Shown here piece after piece: positions 1-7,173 of a stretch of 64,000 nucleotides of DNA. The stretch is from an uncultured Dorea sp. (lineage in GTDB: Bacteria > Bacillota > Clostridia > Lachnospirales > Lachnospiraceae), in contig CAPEBR010000020.1 in the NCBI GenBank assembly GCA_948602995.1, positions 7,036 through 71,035 of the forward strand. Reading direction: 5' to 3'. Each line of letters begins with the position of its first letter. Position 1 is the stretch's first letter. The position numbers and the translations under genes were made by a program. Under the pieces are notes generated by a model, which was given only the letters and a program-made list of their open reading frames with translations, was not told the DNA's origin and searched no databases.

Positions 1-921
1 GTATCTCCGGATAATCTCCTGGCGGGAGGCGGCCTTGCAGATCTCATCATTGCAGATGCAGTTTCCTGCCATATTTACCCCCATGTCAGTAGGAGACTTA
101 TAGGGGCTGCTTCCGTAGATACGTTCAAAGATAGCGCTCAGCACGGGGAAGATCTCTACGTCCCGGTTGTAATTCACAGTCATTTCCCCGTATGCTTCCA
201 GATGGAAGGGGTCTATCATATTGATGTCATTCAGGTCTGCGGTAGCAGCCTCATAGGCAAGGTTGACCGGGTGCTTCAGCGGGATATTCCAGATGGGAAA
301 GGTCTCAAATTTTGCATAGCCTGCATGGGTCCCCCTCTTGTGTTCATGATAGAGCTGGGACAGACAGACAGCCATCTTTCCGCTTCCGGGTCCCGGTGCA
401 GTGACAACGACAAGAGGGCGCGAGGTCTTTATATAGTCATTTTTTCCATAACCCTCATTACTGACAATGACCGGAATGTTTGTCGGATAGCCGGGAATGG
501 GATAGTGGCGGTAAACTTTGATTTTCATTTTCTCCAGGCGCTTTTTAAAGAGCCGGGCACTTTCCTGGCCGCTGTATTTTGTTATGACAACGCTGCCCAC
601 ATAGAGGCCCTGTTCCCGGTAAATATCCATAAGCCGCAGGACATCGGAATCATAAGTGATTCCAAGGTCTCCTCTGATCTTGTTCCGCTCAATGTCCTCT
701 GCATTAATTACGATTACAATCTCCGCCTGGTCAGACAGCTGCCGGAGCATGCGCAGTTTACTGTCCGGCTGAAACCCGGGAAGAACCCGTGAGGCATGGT
801 AGTCGTCAAAAAGCTTGCCTCCAAATTCCAGGTACAGCTTATTATCAAAGTGGCTGATACGTTCTTTAATGTGTGATGACTGCATTTTAAGATATTTGTC
901 ATTATCAAATCCGGTTTTCAT
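1..921 (-). CDS. DUF1846 family protein, 3' end outside window
   Basis: The reverse strand reads an open frame of 307 codons from ATG at 921, starting MKTGFDNDKYLKMQSSHI, and it runs off the window edge. The start has a GAGGGAGA ribosome binding site about 8 bases upstream. The text matches the DUF1846 (UPF0371) family by recall: an N-terminal block with a YLEFGGKLFDDYHASRVLPG stretch and a later TAPGPGSGKMAVCLSQLY loop that resembles a nucleotide-binding turn. Family members are about 500 residues, so roughly the last 200 are missing here. Their biochemical role is not firmly established. It is divergent from ftsH. Confidence 0.88.
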   Translation of the reverse strand, partial: MKTGFDNDKYLKMQSSHIKERISHFDNKLYLEFGGKLFDDYHASRVLPGFQPDSKLRMLRQLSDQAEIVIVINAEDIERNKIRGDLGITYDSDVLRLMDIYREQGLYVGSVVITKYSGQESARLFKKRLEKMKIKVYRHYPIPGYPTNIPVIVSNEGYGKNDYIKTSRPLVVVTAPGPGSGKMAVCLSQLYHEHKRGTHAGYAKFETFPIWNIPLKHPVNLAYEAATADLNDINMIDPFHLEAYGEMTVNYNRDVEIFPVLSAIFERIYGSSPYKSPTDMGVNMAGNCICNDEICKAASRQEIIRRY

Positions 922-1055
922 ATAAACGATCTCCCTCATAATGTATTTGAAATTTTAAGTATACTCACAGCCGGTGAAATCTGCCGTGGATATACAATTT
1001 TAACATCTGTTCAGAATCCTTACAGAAAGGCACAGAAACAGCATCTTAAAATAAA

Positions 1056-1085
1056 AGTATACTACATGAACCGGGAAATTTACAA
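1056..1085 (-). promoter_or_regulatory. Probable sigma-A promoter for the DUF1846 gene
   Basis: On the minus strand TTGTAA (1085-1080) is followed after 18 bases by TATACT (1061-1056), pointing at the DUF1846 gene. The 5' untranslated region would be about 130 bases. The rest of the 308-base gap 922-1229 holds this site and the ftsH promoter and nothing else recognisable. Confidence 0.5.
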
Positions 1086-1174
1086 CTATAACAGCAGAAT
1101 TCTTAAAAATCTATAAATTGCATAAAATAAACTTGATATAAGCGTAAAAAATTCAATGGAAATCAATGTTTTTG

Positions 1175-1203
1175 TTGATTTCCCCGGATGCTGTCCGTAT
1201 AAT
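1175..1203 (+). promoter_or_regulatory. Probable ftsH promoter
   Basis: TTGATT (1175-1180), a 17-base spacer and a perfect TATAAT (1198-1203) precede ftsH. Transcription would start near 1210, leaving a very short leader that contains the ribosome binding site CAGGAGGAG. Confidence 0.7.
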
Positions 1204-1229
1204 ATAAGGAGTGATACAGGAGGAGAAAG

Positions 1230-3125
1230 ATGGACAACCAGAATAATAGAAATAATAAGGACCCTAATAAAAATAATAAGCAGGGGTTCTCTTTTGTCAT
1301 TATAGTCACAATACTTACTGCGATGATGGTATTTGCCCTATATCAGTTCCAGGGCTTTGGAAAGGAAGAGGAGGAGATCAGCTACAACGAGTTTCTCAAG
1401 ATGATTGAGGACAGGAAGGTTGATTCAGTAGAGGTGCGCAGCGACCGTATTGTAATTACTGCAAAGAAGGAGAAGGGAGCGCGTACAGCGAAGGAATACT
1501 ATACCGGAGTGATCAGGGACGATACCCTGTCGAATAAGCTGTACAAAGCGGGTGTGGAGTATAAGCAGCATATTCCGGATACATCCTCCATGGTTGTGGC
1601 GCAGATGATCTCATATTTCCTTCCAGTGGTGCTGCTTGTGGGAATGATCGTGTGGATGACGAGGCGGATGTCAAAGGGCGGCGGTCTCATGGGCGTTGGA
1701 AAGAGTAATGCCAAGATGTATGTGGAGAAGCAGACCGGCGTGACCTTTAAGGATGTTGCCGGACAGGATGAGGCGAAGGAATCGCTGCAGGAGGTTGTGG
1801 ATTTTCTGCATAATCCGGGGAAATATACGAGTGTCGGCGCGAAACTTCCAAAAGGAGCGCTTCTTGTAGGCCCGCCTGGAACAGGTAAGACGCTCCTTGC
1901 CAAAGCGGTAGCAGGAGAGGCGGGTGTGCCGTTCTTTTCTCTGTCGGGATCTGCATTTGTAGAGATGTATGTAGGCGTCGGGGCTTCCAGAGTCCGCGAC
2001 CTGTTTAAGCAGGCACAGCAGATGGCGCCGTGTATTATATTCATTGATGAGATTGATGCAATCGGAAAGAGCCGTGACAATCAGCTTGGAGGCAATGATG
2101 AGAGAGAACAGACACTCAATCAGCTTCTGGCAGAGATGGACGGATTCGAGAGTAATAAGGGGCTTGTGCTTTTGGCGGCAACGAACCGGCCGGAGATTCT
2201 GGATCCGGCTCTTCTGAGGCCAGGACGCTTTGACAGGCGGATTATTGTAGAAAAACCGGATCTTAAGGGGCGTGTGGATGTGCTTAAGGTGCATTCCAAG
2301 GATGTGAAGATGGATGAGACGGTAGACCTGGATGCGATTGCCCTTGCAACTTCAGGCGCCGTTGGCTCTGATCTTGCCAATATGATTAATGAGGCGGCGA
2401 TCAATGCTGTTAAGAATGGAAGAAATGCAGTCTCCCAGAGCGACCTCTTTGAGGCAGTAGAGGTGGTGCTTGTGGGAAAAGAGAAAAAGGACCGCATTAT
2501 GAGTCAGGAGGAGCGCCGGATTGTATCATACCATGAGGTTGGCCATGCCCTGGTCAGCGCTCTTCAAAAAGATGCGGAGCCGGTACAGAAGATTACCATT
2601 GTTCCAAGGACTATGGGCGCTCTTGGATATGTTATGCAGACGCCGGAGGAGGAAAAGTTCCTGAATACAAAGAAGGAACTGGAGGCCATGCTGATCGGCG
2701 CGCTCGCCGGGCGCGCGGCAGAGGAGGTTGTGTTCGATACAGTAACAACAGGTGCGTCCAATGATATTGAGAAGGCGACAAAGATCGCAAGAGCTATGAT
2801 TACCCAGTATGGTATGAGCGAGAAGTTCGGACTGATCGGACTGGAGTCCGTCCAAAACAGATATCTGGACGGAAGGCCGGTAAGCAACTGCGGGCAGGCT
2901 ACAGCATCAGAGATTGACCAGGAGATTATGAAGATGCTAAAAAGTGCCTACAAGGAGGCCAAAAGGCTGCTTTCCGAGCACAGATCATCTCTAGATAAAA
3001 TCGCAGATTTCCTGATTGAGAAGGAGACGATCACAGGGAAGGAATTTATGAAAATCTTCCATGAGGCAGAGGGAATTGATCCGGAAGAAAAGAAAGAAGC
3101 AGAAGAACGGATTGCCAAAAAGTAG
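1230..3125 (+). CDS. ftsH: ATP-dependent zinc metalloprotease FtsH
   Basis: Membrane-anchored AAA+ protease that extracts and degrades membrane and short-lived cytosolic proteins. The 631-residue protein has the full family layout: first membrane helix about residues 19-41, an extracytoplasmic domain, second helix about 121-144, Walker A GPPGTGKT at 214-221, Walker B with D273-E274, the zinc motif HEVGH at 435-439 with the likely third ligand D512, and a charged glutamate/lysine-rich tail. The start at 1230 has an AGGAGGAG ribosome binding site. It stands alone, 51 bases ahead of uvrC, with a palindrome between. Confidence 0.97.
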   Translation: MDNQNNRNNKDPNKNNKQGFSFVIIVTILTAMMVFALYQFQGFGKEEEEISYNEFLKMIEDRKVDSVEVRSDRIVITAKKEKGARTAKEYYTGVIRDDTLSNKLYKAGVEYKQHIPDTSSMVVAQMISYFLPVVLLVGMIVWMTRRMSKGGGLMGVGKSNAKMYVEKQTGVTFKDVAGQDEAKESLQEVVDFLHNPGKYTSVGAKLPKGALLVGPPGTGKTLLAKAVAGEAGVPFFSLSGSAFVEMYVGVGASRVRDLFKQAQQMAPCIIFIDEIDAIGKSRDNQLGGNDEREQTLNQLLAEMDGFESNKGLVLLAATNRPEILDPALLRPGRFDRRIIVEKPDLKGRVDVLKVHSKDVKMDETVDLDAIALATSGAVGSDLANMINEAAINAVKNGRNAVSQSDLFEAVEVVLVGKEKKDRIMSQEERRIVSYHEVGHALVSALQKDAEPVQKITIVPRTMGALGYVMQTPEEEKFLNTKKELEAMLIGALAGRAAEEVVFDTVTTGASNDIEKATKIARAMITQYGMSEKFGLIGLESVQNRYLDGRPVSNCGQATASEIDQEIMKMLKSAYKEAKRLLSEHRSSLDKIADFLIEKETITGKEFMKIFHEAEGIDPEEKKEAEERIAKK

Positions 3126-3157
3126 GGGACGGGGCATTTTTAAAAATGCCCCGTCCC
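3126..3157. repeat. Perfect 32-bp palindrome between ftsH and uvrC
   Basis: Arm GGGACGGGGCATTTTT (3126-3141) is followed directly by its exact reverse complement (3142-3157), starting at the first base after the ftsH stop. As RNA it would need to open four central A-U pairs to form a loop. There is no T-run after it, so it is not a classical terminator. It looks like a small palindromic repeat and may protect the ftsH 3' end. Confidence 0.75.
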
Positions 3158-3176
3158 TAACTTATAGAAGGAGACC

Positions 3177-5051
3177 ATGATGTTTGATATTCAGGAGGAA
3201 CTCAAAAAGCTTCCGGCAAGACCCGGAGTATATATTATGCATGACGAGGCAGATCATATCATCTATGTAGGGAAGGCAGTCAGCCTTAAGAACCGTGTGC
3301 GCCAGTATTTTCAGAGCAGCAGGAATAAGGGCGTGAAGATTGAGCAGATGGTGACTCACATTACCCGTTTTGAATATATTGTGACGGATTCAGAGCTGGA
3401 GGCTCTTGTGCTGGAATGTAATCTGATTAAGGAGCACAGACCGAAATATAACACCATGCTTATGGATGATAAGGCATATCCTTTTATTAAGGTGACAGTA
3501 GACGAGGCATTTCCGCGGATTATGCTGGCAAGGCAGATCGTGAAGGATAAGGCGAAGTATTTTGGCCCATATACGAGCGCCGGGGCAGTAAAGGATACGA
3601 TTGAGCTCATAAGGAAACTCTATTATGTAAGAAGCTGCAGCCGGCGTCTTCCGGCGGATACAGGAAAGGAGCGGCCCTGTCTGAATTATCACATTCATCA
3701 GTGTATGGCGCCGTGCCAGGGATATATTTCACAGGAGGAGTACCGGAATTCGATTGAGGAGGTTATCCAGTTTCTGAACGGGAACTATGACCTGATCTTA
3801 AAGGAGCTTGGAGAGAAGATGAAAGCAGCCTCAGAGGCGCTGGAATTCGAGAAGGCGATTGAATACAGGGAGCTCCTTGGGAGTGTGAAAAAGATTGCCC
3901 AGAAGCAGAAGATTACGGATACGGCGGGAGATGACAGGGATATTCTGGCTGTGGCTTCCGATCAGGATGATGCAGTTGTCCAGGTCTTTTTTATCCGTGG
4001 CGGACGCCTGATTGGAAGAGATCACTTTTATCTCCGGATTGCAGAGGGAGAGACGGCCGGGGACATTCTTTCCAGCTTTATCAAGCAGTTTTACGCCGGG
4101 ACACCTTATATTCCCGGGCGGCTTATGCTGCAGGAGGAGATCGAGGACCGGGAGCTGATTGAGGAGTGGCTTACGAAAAAGAGGGAGCATAAGGTTCATC
4201 TTCATGTGCCGAAGAAGGGGACAAAGGAAAAGCTGGTGGAGCTTGCGCAGAAAAATGCTGCCCTGGTTCTGAGCACGGATAAGGAGAGGCTTAAGAGAGA
4301 GGAGAGGCGTACTATCGGTGCAGTGAAGGAACTGGAGGGCATGCTCGGATTAAAGGGGGTTGTGCGTATGGAGGCGTACGACATCTCGAATACCAATGGC
4401 TTTGCCTCAGTCGGTTCCATGGTTGTTTACGAGAGGGGAAAACCGAAGCGCAACGACTATCGTAAGTTTAAGATTAAAGGAGTGAAAGGGGCAAATGACT
4501 ACGCCAGCCTGGAGGAAGTTCTCACCCGACGTTTCCTTCATGGCCTGGAGGACCGAAAGGCCGGGAAGGAGCTGGGAGGATTCCGCGAATTTCCAGATCT
4601 GATTCTTATGGATGGAGGAAAGGGACAGGTCAATGTAGCGCTGGAGGTACTAGGCCAGCTCGGGCTGACGATTCCGGTATGTGGAATGGTAAAGGATGAC
4701 AATCACCGGACGAGAGGGCTGTATTATGAAAATGAGGAGCTTCCAATTGATAAGAATTCAGAGTGCTTCCGGCTGATTACAAGGATTCAGGATGAAGCGC
4801 ACCGGTTTGCGATTACCTTCCACAGAGATTTAAGAAGTAAGGGACAGGTACATTCTGTGCTGGATGATATTCCCGGAGTAGGGCCTGCAAGGAGGAAGGA
4901 TCTGATGCGTCATTTTGAAAATATTGAGGCGATTAAAAATGCATCCGTTGAGGAGCTTAAGGCGCTTCCCTCTATGAATGAAAAATCCGCTGGTGATGTA
5001 TATAATTTTTTCCATTCCTGTGGTATAATAGAGGACAACAGAGAGCTTTGA
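3177..5051 (+). CDS. uvrC: Excinuclease ABC subunit C
   Basis: Dual-incision nuclease of nucleotide excision repair, recruited by UvrB to cut both sides of a DNA lesion. The 624 residues begin with a GIY-YIG nuclease domain (PGVYIM near 17 and IIYVGKA near 28). A cysteine cluster follows near 160-180, a UVR motif near 200-240 that binds UvrB, an RNase H-like second nuclease domain around 360-530 (AYDISN signature), and a C-terminal helix-hairpin-helix pair (DIPGVGPARRKDLMRHF). GAAGGAGA lies 3 bases before ATG 3177; ATG 3180 is an equally good start. Fragments of its partner gene uvrB occur at the far end of this window. Confidence 0.97.
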   Translation: MMFDIQEELKKLPARPGVYIMHDEADHIIYVGKAVSLKNRVRQYFQSSRNKGVKIEQMVTHITRFEYIVTDSELEALVLECNLIKEHRPKYNTMLMDDKAYPFIKVTVDEAFPRIMLARQIVKDKAKYFGPYTSAGAVKDTIELIRKLYYVRSCSRRLPADTGKERPCLNYHIHQCMAPCQGYISQEEYRNSIEEVIQFLNGNYDLILKELGEKMKAASEALEFEKAIEYRELLGSVKKIAQKQKITDTAGDDRDILAVASDQDDAVVQVFFIRGGRLIGRDHFYLRIAEGETAGDILSSFIKQFYAGTPYIPGRLMLQEEIEDRELIEEWLTKKREHKVHLHVPKKGTKEKLVELAQKNAALVLSTDKERLKREERRTIGAVKELEGMLGLKGVVRMEAYDISNTNGFASVGSMVVYERGKPKRNDYRKFKIKGVKGANDYASLEEVLTRRFLHGLEDRKAGKELGGFREFPDLILMDGGKGQVNVALEVLGQLGLTIPVCGMVKDDNHRTRGLYYENEELPIDKNSECFRLITRIQDEAHRFAITFHRDLRSKGQVHSVLDDIPGVGPARRKDLMRHFENIEAIKNASVEELKALPSMNEKSAGDVYNFFHSCGIIEDNREL

Positions 5052-5066
5052 TCATGTCAGAAGGTG

Positions 5067-5103
5067 TTTGCCGGGTACGGACGGTCTGTCTGTGCCCGGC
5101 AAA
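5067..5103 (+). other. Intercistronic hairpin between uvrC and hprK
   Basis: TTTGCCGGGTAC (5067-5078) pairs with GTGCCCGGCAAA (5092-5103), 12 pairs including one G-T wobble, with a 13-base loop. No T-run follows, so it is more likely an mRNA-processing or stability element than a terminator. The next gene starts 33 bases later. Confidence 0.55.
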
Positions 5104-5136
5104 ACATCAGACAGAAGAAAGAGGAAGGAGACTGAT

Positions 5137-6066
5137 ATGGCGTCAAGTAAAGTTGAAATGAAAATTGTGGTTGAGAGAATGAATCTGAAGAATCTCACCC
5201 CGGATTTGGATTATAAAGGAAAAGAGGTCGTGATTCCTGACATTAACAGGCCGGCGCTTCCTCTTACAGGATTTTTTGAAAATTTTGAAGCCAGGCGGGT
5301 GCAGATCATTGGCTATGCAGAGCATAGTTACCTGGAAACATTAAGTGATGAAAGAAAAGAAGTTATATATGATCAGTTTTTTACAGAGGAGATACCATGC
5401 ATTATTTTTTGCAGATCCCTTGAACCGGACGCCGTAATGATAAAAAAGGCAGTTGAAAGGAATGTTCCAATCTTTTCGACAGAGATCCATACATCAGAGT
5501 TTACCGCAGAGATTATCAGGTGGCTGAACGTGGCGCTTGCCCCTTGTATTTCCATTCATGGCGTGCTGGTGGATGTATATGGCGTGGGAGTCCTGATTAT
5601 GGGAGAGAGCGGAATCGGAAAGAGCGAGGCGGCTTTGGAGCTGATCAAAAGAGGACACCGTCTTGTCAGTGATGACGTAGTGGAGATCAGGAAGGTGAGT
5701 GATGAGACGCTGGTAGGCAGCGCTCCTGATATTACGAGGCATTTTATTGAGCTTCGCGGAATCGGTATTGTGGATGTGAAGACACTGTTTGGCGTACAGA
5801 GTGTTAGGGAAACACAGAATATTGATCTTGTAATTACACTGGAGGACTGGGACAGGGAAAAGGAATATGACAGGCTGGGGCTGGAGGAGCAGCGCACGGA
5901 ATTCCTTGGAAACAGCGTCATCTGTCACCGGATTCCGATTCGTCCAGGCCGGAACCTGGCGATTATTGTAGAGACAGCCGCAATCAATCACAGGCAGAAG
6001 AAGATGGGATACAATGCAGCTCAGGAGCTTTACAAACGTGTACAGAGAAACCTGACAAAGAAGTAA
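5137..6066 (+). CDS. hprK: HPr kinase/phosphorylase
   Basis: Sensor enzyme of carbon catabolite repression in Firmicutes. It phosphorylates and dephosphorylates the serine of HPr (and Crh) in response to ATP and fructose 1,6-bisphosphate, feeding CcpA. The chosen start (MASSKVEMK, 309 residues) has AGGAAGGAG 9 bases upstream and gives the usual family length; an in-frame upstream extension to 5068 is unlikely because it crosses the hairpin. Seen: catalytic His141 in HGVLVD, Walker A GESGIGKS at 156-163, and the LVSDDVVEI segment. The rest of the catabolite machinery is not in the window, but the ROK glucokinase follows directly. Confidence 0.96.
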   Translation: MASSKVEMKIVVERMNLKNLTPDLDYKGKEVVIPDINRPALPLTGFFENFEARRVQIIGYAEHSYLETLSDERKEVIYDQFFTEEIPCIIFCRSLEPDAVMIKKAVERNVPIFSTEIHTSEFTAEIIRWLNVALAPCISIHGVLVDVYGVGVLIMGESGIGKSEAALELIKRGHRLVSDDVVEIRKVSDETLVGSAPDITRHFIELRGIGIVDVKTLFGVQSVRETQNIDLVITLEDWDREKEYDRLGLEEQRTEFLGNSVICHRIPIRPGRNLAIIVETAAINHRQKKMGYNAAQELYKRVQRNLTKK

Positions 6067-6105
6067 AAAACATTGTCGAATACAATTTTAAATGGATTTG
6101 AGCGT

Positions 6106-6132
6106 GTAACTGTGAAGGCTTCAGGCAGTTGC
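6106..6132. repeat. Short dispersed repeat GTAACTGTGAAGG...CAGTTGC
   Basis: GTAACTGTGAAGG at 6106-6118 with the partly complementary end CAGTTGC at 6126-6132, lying in the leader of the glucokinase gene. The same motif precedes dapA (15612-15639) and tig (46342 on). In this copy and the dapA copy it is preceded by AATGGATTT. Confidence 0.55.
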
Positions 6133-6171
6133 AATAGATCTATGGTTACGATTAGCAAGGAGGAAAAAAGG

Positions 6172-7110
6172 ATGAAATATTGCTTTGGAGTAGATGTAGG
6201 AGGAACAAGCGTAAAGCTTGGCCTCTTTACGACAGATGGGGAGATACTGGACAAATGGGAGATCCCTACACGGAAGGAAAACAAGGGAGAGGCAATTTTA
6301 CCGGATATTGCGGAATCACTGAGGAAGAAGATCGAGGACAGGAAGATTGATAAGGGAGAGATAAAAGGAATCGGGATCGGCATCCCTGCGCCGGTAACAG
6401 GAGACGGAATTGTAAAAAATACAGCAAATCTCTGCTGGGGATATAAAGAGGTCAATCGAGAGTTGAGAGAACTTACCGGGCTTGATGTACGGGCAGGGAA
6501 TGATGCGAACCTTGCAGCTCTTGGAGAGATGTGGCTTGGTGCAGGCAAGGGCCAGAAAGATATGATCATGGTCACACTGGGAACCGGAGTTGGCGGCGGC
6601 GCGATCCTGGATGGAAGAGCGCTGGTTGGTGCAAACGGTGCTTCTGCAGAGATCGGGCATGTGTGTGTAAACTATCATGAGACCAAAAAGTGCGGCTGCG
6701 GAAAAACCGGATGCCTGGAACAGTACGCATCTGCAACCGGAATTGCAAGGCTTGCAAGGATGCGTCTGGCATGGGACGAAGAGCCGTCCATATTAAGAAA
6801 CCAGAAAAAACTTGATGCCAAGGCAGTATTTGATGCACTGAAGGAAGGCGATGCAGTAGCAGAGGAGATTGTGGAGCAGTTTGCCGCATATCTGGGGCAT
6901 GGACTCGCTAATGTGGCGATTATCGTGGATCCGGCGGTAATCGTCATCGGCGGCGGGGTATCCAAGGCAGGAGATATTCTGATTCCTTATATAAAGAAAT
7001 ACTTCCTGGAAAAGGCGTTTTTCGCCAACACAGAGACAGAGTTTATGATTGCACAGCTTGATAACGATGCAGGAATCTGCGGAGCCGCAAAGTTAATGAT
7101 TGATAAGTAG
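6172..7110 (+). CDS. glk: ROK-family glucokinase
   Basis: Cytosolic sugar kinase, most likely glucose to glucose 6-phosphate with ATP. The 312-residue protein opens with the phosphate-1 loop FGVDVGGTSVKLG, has the GNDAN substrate segment near 128 and the GTGVGGG phosphate loop. It also carries the ROK zinc-binding signature CGCGKTGCLEQYAS. A C-terminal IVIGGGVS motif completes the fold. The start at 6172 is set by AAGGAGG nine bases upstream; a longer TTG-started frame upstream crosses a repeat and lacks a ribosome binding site. ROK kinases vary in sugar, so N-acetylmannosamine or fructose kinase activity cannot be excluded. Confidence 0.92.
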   Translation: MKYCFGVDVGGTSVKLGLFTTDGEILDKWEIPTRKENKGEAILPDIAESLRKKIEDRKIDKGEIKGIGIGIPAPVTGDGIVKNTANLCWGYKEVNRELRELTGLDVRAGNDANLAALGEMWLGAGKGQKDMIMVTLGTGVGGGAILDGRALVGANGASAEIGHVCVNYHETKKCGCGKTGCLEQYASATGIARLARMRLAWDEEPSILRNQKKLDAKAVFDALKEGDAVAEEIVEQFAAYLGHGLANVAIIVDPAVIVIGGGVSKAGDILIPYIKKYFLEKAFFANTETEFMIAQLDNDAGICGAAKLMIDK

Positions 7111-7128
7111 AAGCAGAAAGAATGTATG

Positions 7129-7163
7129 AAAAATCCCCGGACTTTATGTCCGGGGATTTTTTT
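7129..7163. terminator. Bidirectional terminator between glk and the PBP gene
   Basis: AAAAATCCCCGGAC (7129-7142) pairs with GTCCGGGGATTTTT (7148-7161) around a TTTAT loop, followed by more T. With A-runs on the left and T-runs on the right it can terminate both converging genes. Confidence 0.92.
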
Positions 7164-7173
7164 GTGCTTCATA

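Noticed and set aside
202..792. Plus-strand open frame of 196 codons
   Set aside because: It is antisense to the DUF1846 gene, which has clear family text and a ribosome binding site.
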